Part shown: piece by piece, positions 8,002 through 16,783 of the stretch
Numbering within the stretch: position 1 is the stretch's first letter
How the letters are laid out: the number at the start of each line of letters is the position of its first letter
Assembly (NCBI RefSeq): GCF_001305595.1
Contig: NZ_CP012403.1
Coordinates: forward strand, 84,501-148,500
Direction: 5' to 3'
Length of the DNA: 64,000 nt
DNA from: Azospirillum thiophilum
GTDB taxonomy: Bacteria; Pseudomonadota; Alphaproteobacteria; Azospirillales; Azospirillaceae
Notes under the pieces: model-generated
Database searches by the model: none
What the model saw: only the letters and a program-made list of their open reading frames with translations
Told to the model about the DNA's origin: nothing
Made by a program: the position numbers and the translations under genes

Positions 8002-9407
8002 CGGACCACCGCCTCCAGCGCATCAAACATTGCATTGGCCACTTGCATGACCCGTGCCGAAGCCTGGTAAGAGGTCTGGAGCTGTTGCAGTTGGGCGATT
8101 TCCTCGTCGATGTTCACGCCGGTCTGCGACTGGTAGCGCTCGGTCAGGAGCTGCGCCGAAGCCTGGTCGGAATCGCGGGTGGCGTTGGCCGTCTTGGCCG
8201 CCGCCATCCAGGTGCCGGTGATGGCACTGCCCATCCCGCTATAGGTGGTGTCGGCCATCTTCAAGCCGTCGGCGCTGAAGCTGCGGCCAGGAGCGTTGAT
8301 CGCCGTGACCATGTCATCAATGGCGGTCTGTTTGATTTTTACCTTGTTATCCAACAGCTTGGGATTGATCGCGATGGTGAAGCGATCGGTGCCAATAAAG
8401 AATTGGGTGGCCTGTTCGTCGTCGGCGGCCGGGCCGGCATTGTCGTAGGCGTCGGCGAAGCTGGCCGGCTCACCCGGCTTGGTGGCGCCGGTGAAGGCCT
8501 TGGAGAGCTCGTCCAACTGCGAGCGCAGCTTGCGGATGACCTCGGTCGTCGGGTCGCCGCTGGCGGCGGTCGGCGGCTCGGTCGTCGAGCCGTCCTTGCG
8601 CATCTGCAACAGCGATCCCAGCTTGCCGGTGGTCAGGTGGTTGTTGATCGAGGTGACTTGATTGCCGACCTGTAGGTTGATGTTGCCGCCGTCATAGGAA
8701 AGATTTGCCGGCTGGGCATCGACCAGCGCCAGACCCGACGGGGTGAAGATCGCCATCCGGCCGTCCGGCCGCTCCACGGTGCGGACGCCCATATAGGTGC
8801 TCAGTTCGCGGATCAGGCCATCGCGCTTGTCGGCGACAGCGTTGGCGGCGGATCCCTGACCCTGCAGGGACACCATGTCGTTGTTGATCTGGTTGATCTG
8901 CTTCAGCAGGTCGTTGACGGTGCCAACCGACTTTTCCGTGTCGGTCGTGATGTCGCGGTCGAGTTGTTCGACGCCTTCCGAGACGCGGCGGATCTCGCGC
9001 GAGAAATTGTCGGCCGCCTGGACCAGCTGGTATTGCGCCGTCTGGTCTTCCGGCGAGGTCGCCAGCGTCTTGATCGCGGCCTGGAACTTGTCGGAATAGT
9101 CGTTCAGCAGCGGCGTGCCGTTGGTCGTGCGCAGCAGGTCGCCCAGCTGCTGCATGTAGGTGGCCGTCACCTGCGATCCGCCGTCCCGCGAGGTCAGATC
9201 CTGCACCTGCGCCATCAGGGCCTTGTCGACTTCCCGGCGGTAGGTCGTGCTGATGACCTGACCGCTGGCGTCGACCGATTGCTGGGCGGTGTGGCGGGTG
9301 CGATTCGGATCGTTTGCCTGCGCGATGTTGTCCGAGACCAGCTTCACGTTGGCCTGGACGGTGCGCAACCCGGCGGTGGCGCTGTTCAAGGCTGCGAAGA
9401 GGGACAT
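7998..9407 (-). CDS. flgK: Flagellar hook-associated protein FlgK (HAP1)
   Basis: The 469-residue FlgK homologue is the first junction protein between hook and filament. The N-terminal D0 segment (MSLFAALNSATAGLRTVQ, with SDNIAQANDPNRTRHTA) and the C-terminal heptad region ending VMQVANAMFDALEAVV match the axial-protein family. Unlike its neighbours it is near the usual length. It lies 139 bases downstream of flgE and overlaps flgL by four bases. No promoter is evident in the gap, so it is probably co-transcribed from the sigma-54 promoter before flgE. Confidence 0.88.
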   Translation of the reverse strand: MSLFAALNSATAGLRTVQANVKLVSDNIAQANDPNRTRHTAQQSVDASGQVISTTYRREVDKALMAQVQDLTSRDGGSQVTATYMQQLGDLLRTTNGTPLLNDYSDKFQAAIKTLATSPEDQTAQYQLVQAADNFSREIRRVSEGVEQLDRDITTDTEKSVGTVNDLLKQINQINNDMVSLQGQGSAANAVADKRDGLIRELSTYMGVRTVERPDGRMAIFTPSGLALVDAQPANLSYDGGNINLQVGNQVTSINNHLTTGKLGSLLQMRKDGSTTEPPTAASGDPTTEVIRKLRSQLDELSKAFTGATKPGEPASFADAYDNAGPAADDEQATQFFIGTDRFTIAINPKLLDNKVKIKQTAIDDMVTAINAPGRSFSADGLKMADTTYSGMGSAITGTWMAAAKTANATRDSDQASAQLLTERYQSQTGVNIDEEIAQLQQLQTSYQASARVMQVANAMFDALEAVVR

Positions 9408-9546
9408 GGCAGGGACCTTTCACGGATCGGGAGGAGCGGGGCGGTGCCGGGATGGCGGCCGCCCCGCCAACGATCTGGAAGCAGGGAATCGGGAAGCAGG
9501 AGATCGGATAACGGGTCAATGAAGCGTCAGGCGGCCAGGGCCGCGT

Positions 9547-12171
9547 TTAGCGCTTCAACCCGAGCACTTCCTGGAGCATTTCGTCGGACGTGGTGACGAT
9601 CTTCGCGTTGGCGGAATAGCTCCGCTGGGTGACGATCATCTTGGTGAACTCGTCGGCGATGTCGACGTTCGAACTTTCCACGCTGTTGGCGACCACCGCG
9701 CCGGCGCCATTCGTTTCCGGATCGTTGAAGTTCGGCTTGCCGGCGTCCTCGCTCTCCAAGAAGACGCCGCCCGATTCACGATGCAGGGCATTCGGGTTGT
9801 TGAAGGTGATGATCGGCACCTTCGCCACTACCTTCGAACGTCCGTTGTCGTAGTTGACCAGGACGTTGCCGTTGTCGCCGAAGACGACGTCCTTGAACTG
9901 TCCGCGCGGTGCGCCGTTCTGGACCAGCTGGGTGACGTTAATCTCCTCGCCGGCATATTGGGTCAGGCCGCCGGGCTTCTGGTACTTGCCGAGATTGAGG
10001 GTGACGAGTTGCGGCCCGAAGCCGTAGTCGACCGTGAAGGTGACGGTGGCGTCGGCCCCGGCCGCTTGGGTGGCGGCGCTGACCGCGGTGCCGGTGCCGA
10101 CCAGCGCGGTGGAGATGTTGGTCAGCGTGCCGACGGTTTCCGGCGTCTTGCCGAAGGTCAGGCCGATATGGGCGGGGGTCTGGCCGGCGACGGCGCTCTG
10201 GTCCAGGGTGAACTGTTGGGCGGTCGCATCCGTCACGTCGCCGGTCGAGCCGGCGACGCCGGTGGTCAGCACCGCACCCGTCGCCGAGGCGCCGCCGCCG
10301 ATCTGCGTCGCGAAATACTGCATGACCTTGGCGGGCGTATTGTAGGTGTCGTAGTTGGCGTTGGTCAGCGCCAGGGAGTGGATCACGCCGCCCACCGTCA
10401 CGGAGTAGGTGTCGCCAACATCGACTGTATCACCCCCCAGCGTGATGACGCCGGCCGCATCCTCGGTCATGGTGTTGGTGTAGGCGGGGCTGGCCGCGGT
10501 CTTGGACGTCACGGTGATGACGCCGCCCTGGGCGGTGGCCGTCACCGGGAGCGAGGTGTTGGAGTTGATCTTGTTTGCCAGGGCCGCGGTGATGTCCTCC
10601 ATCGTCATTTCATCGCCGGTGGTGCTGTAGGTCACCGCCGTGCCGTTGATCGATAGGGTGTATTGGGTGCCGATGTCGCCCGGCGTGCCGGTCAGCGTGA
10701 CCGTGCGGCTCTGGCGCACGCCGGCGACGCTTGCCACCGACGGCAGCGAACTCATCGAGTTCGCACCCGTCGCCGAATTGGTGGCGGTTGCGGTGGTTGT
10801 GACGTTGGTGTTCGCGGTGTTGGACTGGATCGACAGGATGTTGCCTGCGGCCGACGCGGTGACGCTGGAGCCCAGCGTCTGGTTGATCTTGCCGGCGAGC
10901 TGGGAAACGACGTCGCTCACCGTCGGATAACTCTGATAGCTCGCCGCGGTGACCGTATAGCTGATCGGCGTGCCGTTGACGTCGATGGTGAAGCTGTCGC
11001 CGATCTCGACCTGGGTCTGCGGGAACTGGAACTTGTCGATCTCGCCGGCCGTGGCGGTCGCCGCCGTCGATGTCTGCGAGACGATGGTGTTGACTGTGTT
11101 CGTCCCCCCCGCCACTTCGGTGTTGAGCTTGAAGGCGGTGCCGGCATCGCGGGCGGTCACCCGGATCGTCTGCCCCGAGGATGTGGCGAGCACCGATGCG
11201 GCCGGCGAGGCGGAATTGATCTGGTTGGCGAGCGCGCTGGCAAGGCCGGAATAGGTGCGGATCGAGCCGATGTTGGCCGCCGTGACCTTCAGGCTATAGG
11301 AGGTGCCGTCGACCTTGACCGTGTAGGTATCGCCGATGCGCAGGTTGTCCTGGCCGTTGGTGTTGTTGCCCGAGATGGTGATGACGTTCACCTGGGCGAC
11401 GGCGGTCTGGCCGGCGATGTTCTGGCCGAAGGTGACGGTCGCGGGGTTGCCGTTGAAGGTGCCGTCGACCGGCTTGGTGCTCGACCCCGGAGCGTCCAGA
11501 ACCATGCGCCAGCTGCTGTCCGCCTGCTGCCGCCATTTGAAGTTGACGGTGCGCGGGTTGCCTTGGCTGTCGAAGATCTGGATGCTGCTGTCGGGAACCT
11601 TCTCGCCCGCTTTCGGGGTGGCCGGAAGGTTGGCCGACAGGTCGATCGCGCTGGTCGCCACCGGCTTGTCGATCAGGGAATTCACCTGGATCGGCGCCAC
11701 CTTGTCCTTCTGCAGGACGCCCGTCACCGGATCGACGACCCAGCCGTTCAGTGCATAGCCGGCGCTGTTGACCAGATAGCGGCTCTTGTCAAGTTCGAAA
11801 TCACCCGCCCGGGTGTAGTAGGCGGCCGACGCCGAGACCGTGCCCGTCTGGGTCTGAACCAGCGTACTGGAACCCTGGGTGTTGACCTTGGAGACACTGA
11901 AGAAGCCCTGGCCCTGGATGGCGATGTTGGTCGGGCTCTGCACCTGGGTCAGGCTGCCCTGGATGTTGTTCATGAAGACCGGCTGCGCCGTGACCCCGCC
12001 CGGCTCGTGGAGGCGCTGGCTGGACTGGAGGACCATCGTCTCGAAGGCAGAATCGACGCGCTTGTAGCCGATCGTCGAGCTGTTGGCGATGTTGTCCGAG
12101 ATATGTCCGAGCGCCTTCGACTGGGCATTCAGGCCGAGAACGGCGGTTGTCATCGAACCGAAGATGCTCAT
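9547..12171 (-). CDS. flgE: Flagellar hook protein FlgE, giant form with four repeated modules
   Basis: FlgE polymerises into the hook. The N-terminus (MSIFGSMTTAVLGLNAQSKA, then SDNIANSSTIGYKRVDSAFETMV) and C-terminus (SNVDIADEFTKMIVTQRSYSANAKIVTTSDEML) are classic. The ATG at 12171 is chosen because it starts exactly at the family N-terminus and has GGAG upstream. At 874 residues it is about twice the usual length of about 400. The excess is about four modules of 80-105 residues starting near 278, 388, 497 and 583. Each opens with a GDxYxVxVxG-like strand, followed by a helix with L-x-x-x-I-N and a TVTSxxxG-like strand. These modules would be exposed on the outer face of the hook. A sigma-54 promoter precedes the gene. 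Confidence 0.9.
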   Translation of the reverse strand: MSIFGSMTTAVLGLNAQSKALGHISDNIANSSTIGYKRVDSAFETMVLQSSQRLHEPGGVTAQPVFMNNIQGSLTQVQSPTNIAIQGQGFFSVSKVNTQGSSTLVQTQTGTVSASAAYYTRAGDFELDKSRYLVNSAGYALNGWVVDPVTGVLQKDKVAPIQVNSLIDKPVATSAIDLSANLPATPKAGEKVPDSSIQIFDSQGNPRTVNFKWRQQADSSWRMVLDAPGSSTKPVDGTFNGNPATVTFGQNIAGQTAVAQVNVITISGNNTNGQDNLRIGDTYTVKVDGTSYSLKVTAANIGSIRTYSGLASALANQINSASPAASVLATSSGQTIRVTARDAGTAFKLNTEVAGGTNTVNTIVSQTSTAATATAGEIDKFQFPQTQVEIGDSFTIDVNGTPISYTVTAASYQSYPTVSDVVSQLAGKINQTLGSSVTASAAGNILSIQSNTANTNVTTTATATNSATGANSMSSLPSVASVAGVRQSRTVTLTGTPGDIGTQYTLSINGTAVTYSTTGDEMTMEDITAALANKINSNTSLPVTATAQGGVITVTSKTAASPAYTNTMTEDAAGVITLGGDTVDVGDTYSVTVGGVIHSLALTNANYDTYNTPAKVMQYFATQIGGGASATGAVLTTGVAGSTGDVTDATAQQFTLDQSAVAGQTPAHIGLTFGKTPETVGTLTNISTALVGTGTAVSAATQAAGADATVTFTVDYGFGPQLVTLNLGKYQKPGGLTQYAGEEINVTQLVQNGAPRGQFKDVVFGDNGNVLVNYDNGRSKVVAKVPIITFNNPNALHRESGGVFLESEDAGKPNFNDPETNGAGAVVANSVESSNVDIADEFTKMIVTQRSYSANAKIVTTSDEMLQEVLGLKR

Positions 12172-12187
12172 GGCCAGGGTCTCCGAA

Positions 12188-12218
12188 AGAAAGGGCAAAG
12201 GTCTTCTGCGCCCTTTCT
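12188..12218. promoter_or_regulatory. Inverted repeat at the flgE transcription start
   Basis: AGAAAGGGC (12188-12196) and GCCCTTTCT (12210-12218) form a perfect 9-bp inverted repeat with a 13-base spacer. The right arm lies between the -12 element and the predicted start site near 12208, so an operator is as likely as an RNA hairpin. Confidence 0.45.
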
Positions 12219-12235
12219 AGCAAGCGGAGTGCCAA
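12219..12235 (-). promoter_or_regulatory. Sigma-54 promoter of flgE-flgK-flgL
   Basis: On the minus strand the sequence is TTGGCACTCCGCTTGCT. The -24 GG and -12 GC are ten bases apart and TGGCAC-N5-TTGC matches the sigma-54 (RpoN) consensus closely. Transcription would start near 12208 and give a leader of about 37 bases before the flgE ATG. Hook operons under sigma-54 control are known in Caulobacter. Confidence 0.8.
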
Positions 12236-12409
12236 CTTTCGCCCCCGGCTCAAGCCATTGAAACCATGCGAAAAATATAGGGACTTCCGCGGAATGGCCC
12301 GAATTTGCCGGGGGGTGGGAAAGTTTCGCCTAGTGCCGGCGGGGCCGGCGGGCAGAAAGCTCCTGCCGGAGTTGCCGGCCGTTCCTCCCGTCGGCGGGGT
12401 GGTCCACCT

Positions 12410-13879
12410 TCAGCACCGCGCCAGCTTGACGGCATGGGCCTTGAGGACGGCCGCGACGGTGCCGAGCGTCGTCGTCCAGTCGCCGGGGCGCGGCTGGCGG
12501 AACAGGCGCAGCGACGGATACCAGGGGCTGTCGGCACGGTCGAGCAGCCAGCGCCAGTCCGGGACATGGGGCAGCAGCAGCCAGGACGGCACGCCCATCG
12601 CCCCGGCCAGATGGACGATGGCGGTGTCGACCGTCACCAGCAGATCGATGGTGGTGAGAATAGCGGCGGTGTCGGCGAAATCGCGCACCCGCTCCACCGC
12701 GTCCTCCACGCCGTCGCCGGGCAGCCGGGCCAGGTCAGCACGGGCATCGCCCGTCTGCAAGCCGATGAAGCGCACCCCCGGCACCGACAGGAGCGGGCGC
12801 AAGGCGGCGATGGGGATCGAGCGGTTGCGGTCGTTGCGGTGGCGCGGGTTGCCGGCCCAGACCAGCCCGACCCGCAGGCCAGCCTTCTCCGTCCAGCCCG
12901 ATGCAACCAGCCCGTCCCGCCGGCGGGCCACGTCGCCGGGTGCGGGGGCAAGGTAGGGCATGGTGGCGGGGATGCTCATCAGATCGGTGGCGAAGGCGCG
13001 TGGCAGGCTCATCAGCGGACAGTGGATATCGTGGGGTGGCGGTTCCGGACCGCGCACCAGCACCTGCACCGCCGGCTCCAGGCTGTGGGCGAACAGGCGG
13101 AGCAGCAAAGGGTGGGTCTCGACGATCACTCGTCCGCCGCCCTTCGCCGCGACCTGGGCCACCAGCGGTGCATAGCGGACGAACTGCATGGCATCGCCAT
13201 ACCCCTGGTCCATGTGCAGCAGGATGGTGGCGCCGCCCGTTGGCCGCCCGTCCCACGGCGGGGTGGCGAAGCGCTGCCAGCGATGCTCGAATCCTTCCCA
13301 GCCTGCACGCAGGTCGCCGCGTACCAGCCGTCCCACCGCGCGGGCCAGATGGGCGTCGGCAAGGTCGGGTTTCCGGGTCAGTGCCGCATCGAAGCACACC
13401 TCCGCCTCGGCGAAGCGGCGCTGGTCGCGCAGGACTGTACCGAGATTGAGCAGGGTTTGCGCATGGCTCGGCCGCAGCCTTGCCGCCCGTTCCAGCCAGC
13501 GCCGTGCCGCCGGATAGATTGCCAGCGCGTGCAGCGTGGCGCCCATCGCATCCAGCGCGTCGGCGTTCGCCGGGTCGAGCGCCAGGGCGCGCCGCAGCAC
13601 CGGTTCCGCTCTCTCCGGCCGTTCCGCGGCTCGCAGGGCGGCGCCAAGATGCCCCCAGGCCGCCGGTGCCGCCGGCTGGGCGCGGAGCGCGCGGCCGATC
13701 AGCGGAACGGCCGCGGCTGCATCGTCCGCCTGTGCGCGCAGCACCCCCAGCAGATGCAGGGCGTTGGGTTGTGCCGGCTCCAGCGCCAGGATGCCGCGGT
13801 ACGCGTCGGCCGCCGGTCCGGTGCGGCCGGCCATGTGGTGGTTGACGGCGGCGTTGAGAGCGTCCAGGAGTGTGGTCAT
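12410..13879 (-). CDS. TPR-domain glycosyltransferase-like protein
   Basis: The 489-residue protein has about six tetratricopeptide repeats in the N-terminal half (A-x-x-L-x-P-x-x-A-x-A-x-x-x-L-G pattern, residues about 5-210). A C-terminal domain has the GT-B/heptosyltransferase-like pattern: ILLHMDQGYGDAMQF, then GLRVGLVWAGNP and LLVTVDTAIVHLAGAMGVP. The last motif is the usual sugar-nucleotide-binding end of this group. Related proteins modify flagellin or surface glycans. Its position just upstream of the flagellar operon and on the same strand fits flagellin glycosylation, but that is inference. The 238-base gap to flgE holds the flgE promoter, so it is a separate transcription unit. Confidence 0.78.
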   Translation of the reverse strand: MTTLLDALNAAVNHHMAGRTGPAADAYRGILALEPAQPNALHLLGVLRAQADDAAAAVPLIGRALRAQPAAPAAWGHLGAALRAAERPERAEPVLRRALALDPANADALDAMGATLHALAIYPAARRWLERAARLRPSHAQTLLNLGTVLRDQRRFAEAEVCFDAALTRKPDLADAHLARAVGRLVRGDLRAGWEGFEHRWQRFATPPWDGRPTGGATILLHMDQGYGDAMQFVRYAPLVAQVAAKGGGRVIVETHPLLLRLFAHSLEPAVQVLVRGPEPPPHDIHCPLMSLPRAFATDLMSIPATMPYLAPAPGDVARRRDGLVASGWTEKAGLRVGLVWAGNPRHRNDRNRSIPIAALRPLLSVPGVRFIGLQTGDARADLARLPGDGVEDAVERVRDFADTAAILTTIDLLVTVDTAIVHLAGAMGVPSWLLLPHVPDWRWLLDRADSPWYPSLRLFRQPRPGDWTTTLGTVAAVLKAHAVKLARC

Positions 13880-13974
13880 AGCTTCCTCTCTACACCGGCG
13901 GACCGGGCAGGGCGAGGCCTGAAGGGATCATCGCGGTTCCCGCAACGACAACTGGTCAGGAGCAGCAGCCGGAC

Positions 13975-14313
13975 ATGGACGACCGTCTTCCGACGCATCT
14001 CTGGGTTTCGGCCCATATCCGTGCGGCCGACGCCCAGGGGGTGGCCATGACCGTGGTCCGCAAGGGCGACCCGAGCCGCGGCACGGTGATCCTGAAACTG
14101 AACCGGCTCGACCGGACCTTCACGGTGCTGGTCCAGACGCGCGAGGCCGATGGCGAGCGGCTGTTCTGGGCGCGCGGCACCGGTGCGGATCCGGTGCCGG
14201 AAACGGACGCGGACGCCTACATCGCCCGCCAGACCCGTTACGACCCCGACGTCTGGGTGGTGGAGGTGGAGGACCGCCAGGGCCGTCATTGGTTCGAGGG
14301 GCCGGTGCGCTGA
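13975..14313 (+). CDS. DUF1491 family protein
   Basis: The 112-residue protein matches the alphaproteobacterial DUF1491 family: LPTHLWVSAHIRAADAQGV near the start, then VVRKGDPSRGTVILKLN and a C-terminal YDPDVWVVEVEDRQGRHWFEG. Function is unknown. The ATG at 13975 has AGGAG about 14 bases upstream. It is a lone plus-strand gene between minus-strand neighbours. Confidence 0.85.
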   Translation: MDDRLPTHLWVSAHIRAADAQGVAMTVVRKGDPSRGTVILKLNRLDRTFTVLVQTREADGERLFWARGTGADPVPETDADAYIARQTRYDPDVWVVEVEDRQGRHWFEGPVR

Positions 14314-14326
14314 CATATGCCAGACC

Positions 14327-16783
14327 TCAGGCGGCGGTGATCCGGGGGAAGCGCAGGGTGAAGCGGGTGCCTTCACCGGGCCGGCTCTCCGCCGCGATGG
14401 TGCCGTGCAGGCGGCCGGTCACCAGATTGTAGACGATGTGCAATCCCAACCCGCTGCCGCCGCTGCCGCGGCGGGTGGTGAAGAAGGGGTCGAAGATCTT
14501 CGGCAGAACCTCCGGTGCGATGCCGTTGCCGTCGTCGGAGACCGACAGTTCCACCATGTCGCCGACGGCGGCATGGGCCGCGATGGCGATGCGGCCCGGT
14601 TGTTCCGGATCCAGCGCATGGACCAGGGCGTTCATGATCAGGTTGGTCAGGATCTGTGACAGCGCCCCCGGATAGCCGTCCAGTTCCAGCTCGACCGGAC
14701 AGTCGACGGCAATGGTCAGTGCCGGACGCGCCTTGTAGGTCGGGTGCAGGCTGCGCAGCAGTTCGTCGATATAGTCGCGCAGCAGGAAGGGGCGGCGCTC
14801 GTCGCTGGACTGGTCGACGGCAACCAGCTTGAAGCTCTGCACTAGGTTGGCGGCACGGGTGCTGTTGGACAGAATCAGCGTCGCCATCTCCATTCCGTCG
14901 CTGAGAAAGCGCTGGAAGTCCGATTTCTTCAGCGCATTGGCGGCGTGACGGTCCGACAGCTCCTCGATCAGCGTCTGCAACTGCGAGGCACCCGTGATGG
15001 TGATGCCGATCGGTGTGTTCACCTCATGCGCCACCCCGGCGACGAGTTGGCCGAGCGATGCCATCTTCTCCGCCTGGATCAGGCTGGCCTGGGTCGCCTT
15101 CAGTTCGCCCAATGCCCGTTCGGCAGCATCGCGCGACTGGCGCAGGGCATTCTCCGCCTCGACCTCGCGGGTGACGTCGACGACCACCGCCTGGATCGCA
15201 GGGCCGTCCATCCAGTCGACACGCCGGCCGGTCAGTTCCACCCACAGACCGCCGCCATCGGGCCGGCGGGCGCGGATGCGACGGCGACGCGACGCCTGTC
15301 CGACATCCAGCAGGCGATCGTAAATGTCGATCAGTTCCTGCCGCTCCTCCACCGGCACCAGCATCAGCAGGGAAGGCAGGGCCATCACGTCCGCTACCGT
15401 CAGCCCCAGCATCGTGGCGAAGCTGTCATTCGCGTAGAGCGGGTGGAAATCGCGATGGATGACGATTCCCTGGATGGATCCTTCCACCAGATCGCGGAAC
15501 CGCCGCTCGTTGTCGGCCAGCGCCCGCTGCCGCCGGTCGATCTCGTCGATGAAATAGCGGATCGAGGCGCCGATGTCGGTGATCTCGTCGTCACCATCGA
15601 CCGGGACCGGGACCGGATCTTTCTCGTTCCGGAGGTCGTCGCCCGACAGGCGGGCCAGCACCGCGCGGTTCATCGCCACCAGCCGCGAGGACAGGAAGCG
15701 GCGGAAGATGAAATGGACGCCGACCGCCAGGATGACGGAGGCGGCTGCTAGCATCATCACCATGCGCGTTCGGTCGGCGATCAGTTCGGCGAGCGCACCG
15801 GTCCGTTCCGCCGACTGGTCGCGGATGGAATCGTAAAGCGCCCGGGTGGAACGTTCAACCGTCTCGACCAGGACGCGCGCCTGCCCGGTCAGCGCCTGGG
15901 CGCGATTGCGCGCCTGCAGCCGGTCGATGGCACTTTCGAACAGTCCGCCCGGTGCCACCAGCAGCGAGAAAAGCTCCTCCTGGACGGTGGACATCATCTG
16001 GCCGGTCGGGTCCGGCGCGCCGCCGGTCAGCCGGGCCAAATCCGCCAGTGTGCGTTCGGCGGCGCGCGCTTCCCCTTTCAGCCGGCTGAGATGGTCGAGC
16101 TGCATCGCACCGGCGGCCCGCGCCATCAACGCGCCGATGCGCGCGGCCCAGGCGCCGGTGTCGGGCAGGCTTTCCATCGATACGGCCAGCCGGCTCAACC
16201 CGCGGGCGGCCTCGGCCTGATGATCGCCATACTCGATCTGGCGGGTGATCTCTGCGTTCAGGTCGGCGACGGTGGCGGCCAGGATCAGCAGGGTGGAGCG
16301 GGTCTGCTCCAGCAGGCGGATATTGCGGTCGCGCTCGGCATCGCCGGTTTCGCCGTCCTTCATCAGCCCGCGCATGCGCGCGACCAGGAGCTGCATCGAA
16401 TCCAGCTCCGTCACCAGCCCGTCGTAGATCGAGCGGCGCTGAGGCGTCGAACCGGCGGCGGCGAGTTGCGGCAGTTGGGCCACCAGTTTCTGCAGGGAGC
16501 CGTGCAACTCCGCGCTGGTGATGACCTCGGGGAGGGTGCTGGTGGACAGTGCCGTCACCTCGGCCCGGAACAGGCGGAAGGACGACATCGACACGCCGCC
16601 GATCAGCACCACGAGCAGTGCCATCACCGACAGGCCCAGCGTGATGCGCATGGCGATGCCAAAGCGGCGCGGCCGAATGGGCGGCGGCTTCTGCGCGCCG
16701 GACGGCTGCGTCGCACATGGCAGGGCGGCGGAGATGACCGTGTGCGGCGAACTCTGCGCGATCATGGAAGCCATGCTGTTCAT
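14327..16783 (-). CDS. TorS-like transmembrane sensor histidine kinase with PAS domain
   Basis: The 818-residue kinase has a first membrane segment at about 45-67, a large helical periplasmic domain at 68-338, a second membrane segment at 340-362, HAMP (about 362-420), PAS (about 425-540), HisKA with H586 in GVAHEVNTP, and an ATPase domain with N-box NLIMNAL, DDGNGI and SGLGLHI. The long helical periplasmic sensor resembles TorS, which senses through a periplasmic partner (TorT). Its ATG overlaps the stop of the upstream gene (TGATG), a 5'-nucleotidase-like protein without metal ligands that is a good candidate for such a partner. No receiver domain or adjacent response regulator is present. 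A frame extension to 17125 is rejected because it runs through the upstream gene. Confidence 0.85.
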   Translation of the reverse strand: MNSMASMIAQSSPHTVISAALPCATQPSGAQKPPPIRPRRFGIAMRITLGLSVMALLVVLIGGVSMSSFRLFRAEVTALSTSTLPEVITSAELHGSLQKLVAQLPQLAAAGSTPQRRSIYDGLVTELDSMQLLVARMRGLMKDGETGDAERDRNIRLLEQTRSTLLILAATVADLNAEITRQIEYGDHQAEAARGLSRLAVSMESLPDTGAWAARIGALMARAAGAMQLDHLSRLKGEARAAERTLADLARLTGGAPDPTGQMMSTVQEELFSLLVAPGGLFESAIDRLQARNRAQALTGQARVLVETVERSTRALYDSIRDQSAERTGALAELIADRTRMVMMLAAASVILAVGVHFIFRRFLSSRLVAMNRAVLARLSGDDLRNEKDPVPVPVDGDDEITDIGASIRYFIDEIDRRQRALADNERRFRDLVEGSIQGIVIHRDFHPLYANDSFATMLGLTVADVMALPSLLMLVPVEERQELIDIYDRLLDVGQASRRRRIRARRPDGGGLWVELTGRRVDWMDGPAIQAVVVDVTREVEAENALRQSRDAAERALGELKATQASLIQAEKMASLGQLVAGVAHEVNTPIGITITGASQLQTLIEELSDRHAANALKKSDFQRFLSDGMEMATLILSNSTRAANLVQSFKLVAVDQSSDERRPFLLRDYIDELLRSLHPTYKARPALTIAVDCPVELELDGYPGALSQILTNLIMNALVHALDPEQPGRIAIAAHAAVGDMVELSVSDDGNGIAPEVLPKIFDPFFTTRRGSGGSGLGLHIVYNLVTGRLHGTIAAESRPGEGTRFTLRFPRITAA

